Positions 9,511-19,533 of a stretch of 34,303 bases of DNA are shown here, piece after piece. Positions within the stretch are counted from its first letter, which is position 1. Each line of letters opens with the position of its first letter. The position numbers and the translations under genes were made by a program. The notes under the pieces were generated by a model. It was not told where the DNA came from, did no database searches, and was given only the letters and a program-made list of their open reading frames with translations. Source of the stretch: Flavobacteriaceae bacterium (GTDB taxonomy: Bacteria > Bacteroidota > Bacteroidia > Flavobacteriales > Flavobacteriaceae); NCBI GenBank assembly GCA_018623655.1, contig JAAZVG010000003.1, positions 1-34,303 of the forward strand, in the 5' to 3' direction.

Positions 9511-10185
9511 TTACGAACGAACTAGAATTTCGTCAATCATTCCGTACTCTTTGGCAGCTTCTGCTCTCATCCAGTAATCACGGTCTGAATCTTCGTAAAC
9601 CTTATCAAAGGTTTGCTTGCTATGTTTGGCAATGATTTCGTATAATTCGTCTTTCAATTTAAGAATTTCTCTCGCTGTGATTTCGATGTCTGATGCTTGA
9701 CCTTGAGCCCCTCCAAGAGGTTGGTGAATCATCACTCTAGAATGCTTAAGCCCACTTCTTTTACCTTCTGCACCAGCGCATAATAATACGGCAGCCATTG
9801 AAGCAGCTATACCCGTACAAATAGTGGCCACATCAGGACGGATAAATTGCATCGTGTCATAGATACCTAAACCGGCATATACACTTCCTCCTGGTGAGTT
9901 GATGTAGATTTGGATGTCTTTGCTTGCGTCAGTGCTCTCTAAAAATAGTAGCTGTGCCTGAACAATATTTGCAACTTGATCATTAATGCCTGTGCCCAAG
10001 AATATAATTCGATCCATCATCAGTCTTGAAAACACGTCGAAGATGGCAATATTCATTTGACGCTCTTCAATAATATTAGGTGTAAGGCCTACAGGAGTCA
10101 TACTCGACACGATTTGGTCATAATATAAAGAGCTGATACCCTGATCTTTTGTTGCAAATTTCTTGAATTCTTTACCGTAGTCCAT
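9511..10185 (-). CDS. clpP: ATP-dependent Clp protease proteolytic subunit ClpP
   Basis: YINSPGGSVYAGLGIYDTMQ, GIAASMAAVLLCAGAEGKR (Ser) and RVMIHQPLGGAQGQ (His). Confidence 0.98.
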   Translation of the reverse strand: MDYGKEFKKFATKDQGISSLYYDQIVSSMTPVGLTPNIIEERQMNIAIFDVFSRLMMDRIIFLGTGINDQVANIVQAQLLFLESTDASKDIQIYINSPGGSVYAGLGIYDTMQFIRPDVATICTGIAASMAAVLLCAGAEGKRSGLKHSRVMIHQPLGGAQGQASDIEITAREILKLKDELYEIIAKHSKQTFDKVYEDSDRDYWMRAEAAKEYGMIDEILVRS

Positions 10186-10223
10186 TTCCTAATTAACTGC
10201 TTTTACATTTAAAGATACTTTAA

Positions 10224-11546
10224 TTATGCGTATGCTTCTTTTATGAAGTCTTCGAAGCTAATCGCTTTCTCTTTTACTTTCCCTTCTTTTTTGAATAAAC
10301 CTAATAACTTTTCATTCATCACTTGAGTGGATAAACGACGAACCTCTTCTTGATTTTGCATAATAGAAGCGGTGATTTGATCAACTTCTTGATCGCTTGG
10401 ATTCATTCTTCCAAATTGTGCCATTTGACTACGTACATAACCACCAGCATAATCTTTTAATTCATCGAACGATACTTGTAGGTCGTAAGTTTTGATTAGA
10501 TCTGCCTCGATCAGTTGGTAACGGATCCCTTTTTCTGAACGCTCGTATTCAGCCTTTGCCTCTTCTTCGGTAAGTTCCTTCTCTCCACCAAATTGAATCC
10601 ATCGAGTTAAAAATTCTGACGGAAGATCGAATTTAGTTTCTGCGATAACTGCCTCTGTAAAATCATTCATAAACTTCTGATCGGCTTGCTGCACGAATTG
10701 CAACTCAGAATCAGCTTTGATTTTCTCCTTCATTTCTTTAACTGAGTCAACAGTACCTTCACCGAAAAGCTTATCAAAGAATGTCTGGTCTAAAGCAGCA
10801 GGTTCACGGCGATTGATTTCACTTATTGAGAATTCAATTTCGATTGCTAGTCCACCTGCTTCTTCATTAGATATACCTAAAACTCTGGCAAGCTCAGAAT
10901 CTTTTTCAAAGAGACCTTTTGTTTTAACCTTTACTACATCGCCCACCTTTGCCCCGATAAATTTCTTAGCTGAGGCCTTGCTCTTAATTGTTTTTAAAAC
11001 AAGAGTAGTTGTGTTTTCAATTTTTGGGTCTTCTGCAGTGATAAGTCCGGTAATCTCGTCACCTGCCTCTACTTCATTCTTAGAATGAAGAGAGCCGTAT
11101 TGTTCTTGTAAGCGAACTACTTGTTCATCAATACTTTTGTTTGAAGCAGTGATCTTGTAATTGGTAATCGCTTTTTTTGTCTTAATTGCAGGAGTGATTT
11201 CAGGAGCTAGTCCTATTTCAAAGTCGAAATGTAGTGTTTCTGCTTTCCAATCAAAATCTTCGCGCTCTTTCGGGAGAGGGTTTCCTAAAAGGGCTAATTT
11301 CTCATCTTCGACGTATTTTCCGATTTCTGCTTGTAATATTTTGTTGATTTCGTCAACGAGTACTGCTTGACCGTACTGTTTTTTTATCAGCCCCAGAGGT
11401 ACCTGTCCTTTCCTAAACCCTGGGATATTTGCATTTTTTCTATAATTGCCAAGTACAGTATCAACCTTCTCTTGGTAATCAGAAGACTCTAAACTAATCG
11501 TGATTAGCGCGTGTAATGGAGCAAGCTCTTTTTTGCTGACCTTCAT
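10224..11546 (-). CDS. tig: Trigger factor
   Basis: NIPGFRKGQVPLGLIKKQYG ribosome-binding signature; adjacent to clpP/clpX. Confidence 0.95.
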   Translation of the reverse strand: MKVSKKELAPLHALITISLESSDYQEKVDTVLGNYRKNANIPGFRKGQVPLGLIKKQYGQAVLVDEINKILQAEIGKYVEDEKLALLGNPLPKEREDFDWKAETLHFDFEIGLAPEITPAIKTKKAITNYKITASNKSIDEQVVRLQEQYGSLHSKNEVEAGDEITGLITAEDPKIENTTTLVLKTIKSKASAKKFIGAKVGDVVKVKTKGLFEKDSELARVLGISNEEAGGLAIEIEFSISEINRREPAALDQTFFDKLFGEGTVDSVKEMKEKIKADSELQFVQQADQKFMNDFTEAVIAETKFDLPSEFLTRWIQFGGEKELTEEEAKAEYERSEKGIRYQLIEADLIKTYDLQVSFDELKDYAGGYVRSQMAQFGRMNPSDQEVDQITASIMQNQEEVRRLSTQVMNEKLLGLFKKEGKVKEKAISFEDFIKEAYA

Positions 11547-11574
11547 AATAGATCCTAAATTTTAAAACGAGCCG

Positions 11575-11582
11575 CAAAATTA
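11575..11582 (-). promoter_or_regulatory. Candidate -7 element TAATTTTG for tig
   Basis: Exact TAnnTTTG on the minus strand (plus strand CAAAATTA), about 28 nt before tig ATG. Confidence 0.5.
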
Positions 11583-11599
11583 GTTTATTTTAATAGCGC

Positions 11600-12364
11600 T
11601 TACAAGTTTAAAAATTTCGAAACGGCTTCACCAAAAATCAATGGTTGCTCTGCGTGAAGCCAATGTCCCGCATCAGGTATAGAAACTAGTTCAAAGTTGG
11701 GATATTGCTTTTTCAGCGCGATAATATCTTCTTCTTCGATGTAGTTTGATTCAAGTCCTCGAATAAAAAGGGCAGGGGTATATAATTTTGGCTCTTCAGG
11801 TAGGGCTTTACCGATTCGTTCGGGATGAGCTTTAAAAAGATTGAGATTACATTTTACCGACAGAATTCTATCACTAGTTCGCTCTAGATTCTTTAATAGA
11901 AATTGTCGTAAACCGACTTCTGGAAATAAGGGGGCTAAAAATTCATCAGCCTCTTTTCTGCTCTGAAATTGTTGCTCATTTACTTCACTTAATGCTTCTA
12001 AAATTTCAGTATGATGTGGCAGATAGGCCCTAGAAGCAATATCTACTACAATAAGTCGATCAACTCGTTCTGGAAATTGTTGCGCAACAAATTGGGCAGT
12101 TTTTCCGCCCATTGAATGACCTAGAAGATCAAATGTATCTATATCGTTACGATCTGCATAATCAATGACATCCTTACTCATAATCTCATAGCTGAACTCG
12201 TCGCTATGAAAACTTCTTCCATGGTTTCTAGCATCTAATAAATGCACTGATCGCCCTCTTTCAGCCCACTTTTTGGCAAAGGTTTTCCAATTGTCTCCAC
12301 TACCTAGAAATCCGTGTAAGACCAGAAGCGGTTTTCCTTCACCAATAATATTCGAGTGCAGCAT
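11600..12364 (-). CDS. Alpha/beta-fold hydrolase (YbfF-like)
   Basis: LVLHGFLGSGDNWKTFA, DLLGHSMGGKTAQ nucleophile elbow and IPDAGHWLHAEQP. Confidence 0.9.
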   Translation of the reverse strand: MLHSNIIGEGKPLLVLHGFLGSGDNWKTFAKKWAERGRSVHLLDARNHGRSFHSDEFSYEIMSKDVIDYADRNDIDTFDLLGHSMGGKTAQFVAQQFPERVDRLIVVDIASRAYLPHHTEILEALSEVNEQQFQSRKEADEFLAPLFPEVGLRQFLLKNLERTSDRILSVKCNLNLFKAHPERIGKALPEEPKLYTPALFIRGLESNYIEEEDIIALKKQYPNFELVSIPDAGHWLHAEQPLIFGEAVSKFLNL

Positions 12365-12368
12365 ATTA

Positions 12369-13091
12369 CTAGGGGTTTTCTAATCTATGTAGGTATTGAT
12401 TAACTACATTGTCTAAACCGAAGTAAATCGCTTCGCATATCAGTGCGTGTCCGATAGAAACCTCTAATAGATTGGGAATCGATTTTGCAAAAAATGCAAT
12501 ATTTTCTAAGGATAAGTCGTGACCTGCATTAACCCCTAAACCTGATTGTTCAGCGATTTTTGCAGTAGCAATGAAATCTTTTACTGCCTCCTTGCGATTT
12601 AATAGGTATTTTGAGGCATAGGGCTCAGTGTATAATTCAATGCGATCAGTTCCCGTTTTGGCTGCAGCCTCAACCATGCTTGGGTTGGCATCAAGAAATA
12701 TAGAAGTCCTTATCCCTTCTTTTTTAAAGGTAGTAATCACTTCGGCCAGAAAATCTGCATGTTTTTTACAATCCCAACCAGAATCAGAGGTAATCGCACT
12801 GGGAGCGTCGGGAACTAAGGTAACTTGTTCAGGCTTCACCTCTAAAACCAGGTCAATAAACGACTCAATAGGATTTCCCTCGATATTAAATTCGGTGTGA
12901 ACGATAGGACGTAATAATCTAGCGTCCTCATAACGAATGTGTCTTTCATCAGGTCGCGGATGTACTGTGATTCCTTGACCTCCAAAATTCTGAATATCCG
13001 TCGCGGTTTTTATCAGATTTGGATTATTGTGACCACGGGCATTTCGAAGGGTTGCCCATTTGTTAATATTGACACTAAGTTTTGCCGGCAT
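12369..13091 (-). CDS. pdxJ: Pyridoxine 5'-phosphate synthase
   Basis: LSVNINKWATLRNARGHNNPN, GITVHPRPDERHIRYEDA and GLGVNAGHDLSLEN. Confidence 0.97.
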   Translation of the reverse strand: MPAKLSVNINKWATLRNARGHNNPNLIKTATDIQNFGGQGITVHPRPDERHIRYEDARLLRPIVHTEFNIEGNPIESFIDLVLEVKPEQVTLVPDAPSAITSDSGWDCKKHADFLAEVITTFKKEGIRTSIFLDANPSMVEAAAKTGTDRIELYTEPYASKYLLNRKEAVKDFIATAKIAEQSGLGVNAGHDLSLENIAFFAKSIPNLLEVSIGHALICEAIYFGLDNVVNQYLHRLENP

Positions 13092-13113
13092 AGCTCATTG
13101 CATTTACAGAGTA

Positions 13114-13121
13114 CAAAAATA
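13114..13121 (-). promoter_or_regulatory. Candidate -7 element TATTTTTG for pdxJ
   Basis: Exact TAnnTTTG on the minus strand (plus strand CAAAAATA), 22 nt upstream of pdxJ ATG. Confidence 0.5.
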
Positions 13122-13141
13122 GACAATTAAGACCCCTTTGA

Positions 13142-13840
13142 ATGTCTCAAATATCCGTAATTTGCAATATGAATTTCTCTCAGGTCGCATTTCAGGAACT
13201 TTTAAACCATAGCACGCCTATTTTTTACATAGATAGCCATGTAGAAGAGGTTAAAGAATTCTTTGAAGATGGTCGTTTCTCACATGTGGCGATCTACGAT
13301 AACCAGCGTTTCTTAGGTAATTTGTCTTCACATACATTGTATCCAGTGGAGAACGATGAAACTTTATACTCATTGATTGACGAGCTTGAGTCTTTTTGGG
13401 TTGGAGAAACTACCCACTGGGTGAGTGTTTTTGACAAACTATTAAAGTCGGGTGCTGATTTGATACCTGTTATCGACAATACCGGGTTACACAAAGGCTA
13501 TTATTTACTTGAAGATATTGAGGCGATGTTTGGTCAAAGTACCTTTATTCAGGAATCCGGTGAGGTTTTTATTATCAGTAGTGATCCATCGAACTTTTCA
13601 GTCAGCACGATCGTACAGCTCATAGAAAGGAATCAAGGCCATGTAGTCGGTCTTTTAATGACATCTTCAGATGAGTCGATGAGAGAAGTTGCTGTCAAGG
13701 TCATTTCTGAAAATTTTACCCAAATTCTAAGCGAACTCCGACGCTATAGTTATCAAATCGATTATGCACCGGGAAATGATTTGTATTTCGAACAATTAAA
13801 AGAGCGATCAGATTACCTAACCAATTATCTTAATTTATGA
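13142..13840 (+). CDS. CBS-domain protein
   Basis: HVEEVKEFFEDGRFSHVAIYDNQRFLGNLS and LIPVIDNTGLHKGYYLLEDI are CBS-like repeats. Start may instead be ATG 13169. Confidence 0.7.
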   Translation: MSQISVICNMNFSQVAFQELLNHSTPIFYIDSHVEEVKEFFEDGRFSHVAIYDNQRFLGNLSSHTLYPVENDETLYSLIDELESFWVGETTHWVSVFDKLLKSGADLIPVIDNTGLHKGYYLLEDIEAMFGQSTFIQESGEVFIISSDPSNFSVSTIVQLIERNQGHVVGLLMTSSDESMREVAVKVISENFTQILSELRRYSYQIDYAPGNDLYFEQLKERSDYLTNYLNL

Positions 13841-14736
13841 AGAAAGAGGGGGTGAAGATTGCTTTATACAGTTTGCAACTTAACGAAGTCGATATTGTTT
13901 TTTTAGCCGATTTGGTTTTAGAATTGAAGCAAACAGGCTACCAACTCAGTGTAGAGGCAGAATTTGCAGATTCTTTGGCTACTTATCTTCCAGATACACA
14001 TTTTTCGGTGTTTACTTCGGCATCTGAATTAAAGAAAATGGAGGCTGATTTAATGCTCAGTATTGGTGGAGATGGTACCATGCTTCGTGCCGCCACCTTT
14101 ATTGGAGACTCCGAATTGCCACTAATTGGTGTCAATTTGGGAAGATTAGGTTTTTTAGCTACCCTACAGCGTGAGAATGTCGTTGAAGCCTTAGAGCGAT
14201 TTTCGCAAGGGAATTACCGAGTTGAGGAGCGTAGCTTGTTACAAGCTCAACTCAAGGGAGAAAGTGGCGCTTTCGGAAAGATTGATTATGCTTTGAATGA
14301 AGTTGCTGTAAGTCGAAAAGATACGACAAGCATGATCACCATTGAGACTTGGCTTGACGGAGTATATCTTACCACGTATTGGGCCGATGGTCTATTAATT
14401 GCTACTCCTACGGGATCGACCGGCTATTCTCTTAGTTGTGGAGGGCCAGTGGTTTCACCGCATTCCTCTTCTCTAGTCGTTACCCCGGTAGCACCACATC
14501 ATTTAAATGCCAGACCCTTAATTATTGAAGATCGTACTGAAATCAGATTAAAGGTAGATTCTAGAGAGCCGCAACATTTAGTATCTCTAGATTCTAGAAT
14601 AAGCACTGTAGACAATGGACAAGAATTGTGTATTCGTAAGGCTCCATTTGTATTGAAATTAGTCGTTTTCGAAGAGGATCATTTTTTTCAAACACTTAGA
14701 GAAAAACTCCTCTGGGGAGAGGATAAAAGAAATTGA
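13837..14736 (+). CDS. nadK: NAD kinase
   Basis: SIGGDGTMLRAATF, GVNLGRLGFLA and ADGLLIATPTGSTGYSLSCGGP. ATGA overlap with the upstream gene. Confidence 0.97.
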   Translation: MKKEGVKIALYSLQLNEVDIVFLADLVLELKQTGYQLSVEAEFADSLATYLPDTHFSVFTSASELKKMEADLMLSIGGDGTMLRAATFIGDSELPLIGVNLGRLGFLATLQRENVVEALERFSQGNYRVEERSLLQAQLKGESGAFGKIDYALNEVAVSRKDTTSMITIETWLDGVYLTTYWADGLLIATPTGSTGYSLSCGGPVVSPHSSSLVVTPVAPHHLNARPLIIEDRTEIRLKVDSREPQHLVSLDSRISTVDNGQELCIRKAPFVLKLVVFEEDHFFQTLREKLLWGEDKRN

Positions 14737-14738
14737 TT

Positions 14739-15365
14739 ATGAACTGGAGATTTAAGATTGCCTTTGCCTTTTTTGGATTTGTTAGCATATGCATGAAGGC
14801 TCAAGATATCAGAGCTGTAGAGTTGGGAACTTCAATTCACGGTGTGATCGCCATTGGTGACACACCCCTAGAGAATTATACTCCAAAAACATCTGTAGCT
14901 TTAGTAGCTAGGTATAATTTACCCTATCGATTGGCGATTCGGGCAAGTTTCGCACCCACCTATCGTTATACCGCTTTGACATCTTGGGATGTTTACAAAT
15001 CAACACGTGTCGCTCTTGGACTAGAATATCATTTTAGTGATTTTAACGTTTACGATGGAAGGAGGCAATTCACTAACTATGTAATGTTAGGAGGGACTTA
15101 CCAGTTTGGGAAGTTACCTCGACGAAACTGGAATCTTGTTTCGAAGGAACGATTAGGTGCAATGGTAGGATTTGGTGCTAAATTTAGAGCTTTCCCAAAG
15201 CTGGTTGTTTCGGCTGAAATTGCCTCCGGATACCTATTCTCGGATGATTACGATCGACTTGCAGAACCAGCGACTAGCCTTGCCACTTATTACGATCGCT
15301 CAGGGAACGACTGGTACCTGTTTCCTAATTTAACAATAACCTATACCTTTGCCCCCAAATTTTAG
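14739..15365 (+). CDS. Outer-membrane beta-barrel/DUF6089-like protein
   Basis: Signal peptide MNWRFKIAFAFFGFVSICMKAQ, barrel-like alternating strands, C-terminal aromatic pattern ITYTFAPKF; position between nadK and uppS. Confidence 0.65.
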   Translation: MNWRFKIAFAFFGFVSICMKAQDIRAVELGTSIHGVIAIGDTPLENYTPKTSVALVARYNLPYRLAIRASFAPTYRYTALTSWDVYKSTRVALGLEYHFSDFNVYDGRRQFTNYVMLGGTYQFGKLPRRNWNLVSKERLGAMVGFGAKFRAFPKLVVSAEIASGYLFSDDYDRLAEPATSLATYYDRSGNDWYLFPNLTITYTFAPKF

Positions 15366-15379
15366 CCTACCCGATTATA

Positions 15380-16126
15380 ATGATTGAGAATAAAACCGAG
15401 CACTTAGGCCCGAATCACCTTGCTATCATCATGGATGGTAACGGTCGTTGGGCAAAAGCAAAAGGAATGCCGAGGGCTTTTGGGCATGAATCTGGTTTTA
15501 GAGCCGTTCGAGTGATAGTAGAAGCTTGTGTTAAGCACGGTATTGATTTCTTAACGCTTTATGCATTTTCTACAGAGAATTGGCTAAGACCTAAGCATGA
15601 GATCGATATCCTCATGAGAATTCTTCTTAAGGCGCTGAAGTCTGAACTCGCTACCATGCAAGAGAATAATATTCGTCTGAAGACCGTTGGTAATTTAGAT
15701 CGATTACCAGCACCGATAGTCGAAACACTACTGAATGTAGTCGAACAGACTGCATCAAATACGGGAATGACATTAATACTAGCTTTGAGTTATGGTGGTC
15801 GTGAAGAAATTACTTCTGCCACTCGAACCATTGCTGAAAAAGTTAAAAATGGCTTAATTCGTCCCGAAGATGTCGATGAGTCAATGTTAAATGAGCATCT
15901 TTACACCGCAAAATACCCTCCTGTCGATTTATTGATTCGAACAAGTGGCGAAAAACGCATAAGTAATTTCCTACTGTGGCAAATGGCTTATGCGGAATTG
16001 TATTTTACTGAAACCCATTGGCCAGACTTTACCGAAGCCCATTTGGAGAAGGCCTTAGTTGATTATAAACAAAGAGAACGAAGATTTGGAAAGACTAGTG
16101 AGCAGCTTGAAAAAGCTACAAAATAA
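15380..16126 (+). CDS. uppS: Undecaprenyl diphosphate synthase (di-trans,poly-cis)
   Basis: HLAIIMDGNGRWAKAKGMPRAFGHESG, TLYAFSTENW and DLLIRTSGEKRISNFLLWQMAYAELYF. Confidence 0.98.
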   Translation: MIENKTEHLGPNHLAIIMDGNGRWAKAKGMPRAFGHESGFRAVRVIVEACVKHGIDFLTLYAFSTENWLRPKHEIDILMRILLKALKSELATMQENNIRLKTVGNLDRLPAPIVETLLNVVEQTASNTGMTLILALSYGGREEITSATRTIAEKVKNGLIRPEDVDESMLNEHLYTAKYPPVDLLIRTSGEKRISNFLLWQMAYAELYFTETHWPDFTEAHLEKALVDYKQRERRFGKTSEQLEKATK

Positions 16127-18731
16127 TCAGTGTTATCTGGTTATTGTCTTGTTTTTGGCAATGGGGGGTTGGGTAAGAGCCCAAGAAGCAGTTTCTACTC
16201 CTTCGAAAAAAACATACATTATAGGGAAGGTTGAAGTCACTGGACTTCAGAGTTATAACGAACAAACCGTAAAAACCTTTGCCGGCTTTCGAGAGGGGCA
16301 ATTTATTACGCTTCCTAGCGAAGAAGTTTCTGCAAGTATTAAAAAACTATGGAACCTTGAGCTTTTCAGCGATGTAGCTCTCTACTACACAGACGTTCGT
16401 AACGATTCTATTTTTTTAGAGCTAAACATCAAAGAGCGTCCCACGCTTGATGAGGTTACTTTTTATGGGATAAAAAAGGGTAGAACAGAAAGTATCATTG
16501 AAGATACCGATCTTAAAAAGGGAAAAAAGATCACAGAGAGCCTTATAGCCAACACGATTAACTTTCTCGAAAATAAATACAAGCAAAAAGGGTATCTCAA
16601 CGCTAAGACTTTTATTGCCACTGCAGCTGATACCTCTGGAGTAAACACCCAAGACTTAATTGTAAATGTCAAGAAAGGTAAGAAGGTAAAAATTGGAGAG
16701 ATCTCTTTTACAGGTGCCGAGAAATTAAAAACCTCGTTGCTAGAAAAGGCACTAAAGAATACCAAGAAGAAGAAAATTTACCGTTTTTGGAAAAAATCGA
16801 AATACATAGAGGATGATTTTGAAGAAGATTTAGTCGCTCTTCGTGATGCCTATGCAGAAAAAGGATACAGAGATGCTAGAATTATAAGTGACTCAACCTA
16901 TTCTATTGACGATGAAACGATCGGTTTGCAAATTGAGCTTGTTGAAGGTAAGAAGTATTATTTTGGAGATATCGATTTTGTCGGAAATACGGTATATGAC
17001 GACAAAAGCTTATCCTCTGTTTTAGGGATTAAAAAAGGAGATACCTATAACGGAGTACAACTCAAAAAGCGCATTGCCGATAATTCGAAACCCGATGCGG
17101 AGGATTTAACAAATCTGTATCAGAACAACGGTTATCTTTTTTCAAGTATTAACCCTGTAGAGGTATCTGCAGAGCGTGACACAATCGATTTTGAAATTCG
17201 AATCATTGAGGGAAAGGAGACATTCATCAATCACGTAGATGTTTTTGGAAACGATAAGACAAACGATCATGTAATTTATCGTGAAATTAGAACGAAACCT
17301 GGCCAGCAATACAGTAAAGACAACATAATTAGAACCATTCGAGAGTTAGGTCAATTAGGGTTTTTTGATCCTGAACAGATCTCTCCAGATGTGGTTAATC
17401 CTGATCCGAATTCAGGAACTGTTGATTTAAGGTATGACCTGGTTGAGTCAGGTTCATCTCAAATTGAATTACAAGGCGGTGTCGGCGGAGGTGGATTCAT
17501 TGGAACCCTTGGGCTTTCTTTCAATAATTTCTCGATGCGTAATCTTTTTAACAAAAAGGCATATACTCCGGTACCAATGGGAGACGGTCAAACTTTTGCG
17601 CTTCGACTACAGGCTAGTAGAACCTTTAGAGTGTATAGTTTGAACTTTGCCGAGCCTTGGTTAGGAGGTAAGAAGCCGGTGCGTTTTAATTTTTCGCTTC
17701 AAAAAACACAGCAATACGCTGCGCAGTTCAGAAATGGTCGTTTTGATGTGGATAAATCGAGAGGTTTTGGTATAGCAGGTATTTCTGCAGGCTTGTCTAA
17801 ACGTGTTCAGTGGCCAGATGACTTCTTCGTATTATCCCATGCACTTAGTTTTCAGAATTACAATTTTCAGAATTATAATATTGGACTTTTCAACTTCGGA
17901 AATGGATCTTCAAACTCATTTTCTTACAGCTTTGGACTTTCTAGAAGTTCACAGGGGCCTAGCCGTATTTTCCCGTTAACGGGATCTAACTTCGAAATGT
18001 CCATTCGAGTGACTCCGCCATTTTCATCTTTTTCAAAAAAGGATTACGCTAGTCTTCGAGCAGAAATTGATTCAGTTACTGAAGAGTTGTTAGATGAAGG
18101 AGTAAATGGGGTGAATTCAGCTGAGCTAAGCAGAGATTTAGAAGCCTTAGAAGAAGAGCGTTTTAAGCTATTAGAATTCTACAAAGTTAAGTTTAAAGGG
18201 GATTGGTACACGAGAATCGTTGATAAGCTAGTACTTCGAACAAACGCAGAATTTGGATTCTTAGGAGCTTACAATAACGATATTGGTATTGTGCCGTTTG
18301 AAAGATTCTATGTTGGTGGAGACGGTTTAGGAAATTTCACACTCGATGGTAGAGAAAACATACAATTGAGAGGTTACGAGAATAGTTCCATTACGCCTTA
18401 CACTCTTAATCCGATTACAGGTCGTCAAGAACAAGATGGAGGAGCGATTTACAATAAATTTTCGTTAGAGCTGCGCTACCCACTTACCTTAAAACCTACT
18501 GCTTCGGTATTCACTCTTGCCTTTTTGGAGGCGGGTAATGCGTTCAATGGGTTTAACACTTATGACCCATTTAATATGAAACGATCAGCCGGTTTTGGAG
18601 TAAGAATCTTTATGCCAGCATTTGGGTTACTCGGTATTGACTTCGGATACGGTTTCGATAGTGATAATACTCCTGGAGCTTTTGGTCCTAGCGGATGGCA
18701 AACTCACTTCATCATTGGTCAACAATTCTGA
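16098..18731 (+). CDS. bamA: Outer membrane protein assembly factor BamA
   Basis: Signal peptide (LVIVLFLAMGGWVRAQ), POTRA repeats and Omp85 barrel; ends FIIGQQF. Start refined to GTG 16098, overlapping the uppS 3' end. Confidence 0.93.
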   Translation: MSSLKKLQNNQCYLVIVLFLAMGGWVRAQEAVSTPSKKTYIIGKVEVTGLQSYNEQTVKTFAGFREGQFITLPSEEVSASIKKLWNLELFSDVALYYTDVRNDSIFLELNIKERPTLDEVTFYGIKKGRTESIIEDTDLKKGKKITESLIANTINFLENKYKQKGYLNAKTFIATAADTSGVNTQDLIVNVKKGKKVKIGEISFTGAEKLKTSLLEKALKNTKKKKIYRFWKKSKYIEDDFEEDLVALRDAYAEKGYRDARIISDSTYSIDDETIGLQIELVEGKKYYFGDIDFVGNTVYDDKSLSSVLGIKKGDTYNGVQLKKRIADNSKPDAEDLTNLYQNNGYLFSSINPVEVSAERDTIDFEIRIIEGKETFINHVDVFGNDKTNDHVIYREIRTKPGQQYSKDNIIRTIRELGQLGFFDPEQISPDVVNPDPNSGTVDLRYDLVESGSSQIELQGGVGGGGFIGTLGLSFNNFSMRNLFNKKAYTPVPMGDGQTFALRLQASRTFRVYSLNFAEPWLGGKKPVRFNFSLQKTQQYAAQFRNGRFDVDKSRGFGIAGISAGLSKRVQWPDDFFVLSHALSFQNYNFQNYNIGLFNFGNGSSNSFSYSFGLSRSSQGPSRIFPLTGSNFEMSIRVTPPFSSFSKKDYASLRAEIDSVTEELLDEGVNGVNSAELSRDLEALEEERFKLLEFYKVKFKGDWYTRIVDKLVLRTNAEFGFLGAYNNDIGIVPFERFYVGGDGLGNFTLDGRENIQLRGYENSSITPYTLNPITGRQEQDGGAIYNKFSLELRYPLTLKPTASVFTLAFLEAGNAFNGFNTYDPFNMKRSAGFGVRIFMPAFGLLGIDFGYGFDSDNTPGAFGPSGWQTHFIIGQQF

Positions 18732-19519
18732 TGAAAGCACAACAAATTCTTAAACTAGTCTCGTTCGTCCTACTGGTTCAATTCAGTTGGGGTCAGCGAG
18801 CTACTCGTGTAGGATTTATTGATACCGATTACATTTTGTCAAAGGTTGCTTCTTACGCTGAAATGAAAGCAGAACTATCAGGAAAAATAGAAGCATGGAA
18901 TTCAGAAATAGAGCGAAGAAGAACTGATCTCAAGGCGAAGCAAGACGAGCTGAATGCCCAGAGAGATTTTTTGCCATTGTCAATTATCGAGCAGCGAGAA
19001 ATCGAGATTAGTCAATTAAGCAAGGCATTGTTGCAATACGAATTAGATCGATTTGGTCCTGATGGAGATTTGATTGTCGCAGAAGTTACTATTGTACGTC
19101 CGATACAAGATTTGATTTATGCCGCGGTTCAAGAAATTGCCGAAGCTAGAAACTTTGATATGATTTTTGATAAGTCAACAGACTTAGTAATGCTTTATTT
19201 TGATAATCAATTTGATATTAGCGATTTGGTTATTCGAAAATTAGAGGCAGATGCTAAGGTTAGAGTAATCGGAATGCCCGAAGAATCTGAAGTTGATGAA
19301 ATGATAAGTGAGGTTGAAGAGAAGCGACAAACCATTACTAAAGAACTCAATAAAGCACAGCAAACTAAAGAAGAGGAGAAAAAAGCTGGACTATCGCGTT
19401 TAGAAAAACAACGTGAGGAGCGAAGAAAGGCCTATATTAGCAAACGCGAAGCGGTGCTTAAAGCTCGTGCAGAGCGTCAAAAACAAATAGAAGAAAAACG
19501 TAAAGACACAATTAATTGA
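18731..19519 (+). CDS. OmpH/Skp-family periplasmic chaperone, with charged C-terminal coiled-coil extension
   Basis: Signal peptide plus RVGFIDTDYILSKVASYAEMKAEL; Skp-like coil; C-terminal KQREERRKAYISKREAVLKARAERQKQIEEKRK. TGATG coupling to bamA. Confidence 0.88.
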   Translation: MKAQQILKLVSFVLLVQFSWGQRATRVGFIDTDYILSKVASYAEMKAELSGKIEAWNSEIERRRTDLKAKQDELNAQRDFLPLSIIEQREIEISQLSKALLQYELDRFGPDGDLIVAEVTIVRPIQDLIYAAVQEIAEARNFDMIFDKSTDLVMLYFDNQFDISDLVIRKLEADAKVRVIGMPEESEVDEMISEVEEKRQTITKELNKAQQTKEEEKKAGLSRLEKQREERRKAYISKREAVLKARAERQKQIEEKRKDTIN

Positions 19520-19533
19520 AAATCAACTATTCC

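Noticed and set aside
10717-11088. 123-aa plus-strand ORF opposite tig
   Set aside because: Ser/Ile/Phe-rich shadow ORF; no independent promoter or domain.
16422-16765. Two overlapping minus-strand ORFs (76 and 100 aa) opposite bamA
   Set aside because: Lie entirely inside the POTRA-encoding region of bamA with shadow-like hydrophobic composition.
17849-17881. Direct repeat TTTTCAGAATTACAA / TTTTCAGAATTATAA in bamA
   Set aside because: Encodes the repeated FQNYN of a beta-hairpin within the barrel; explained by protein sequence.
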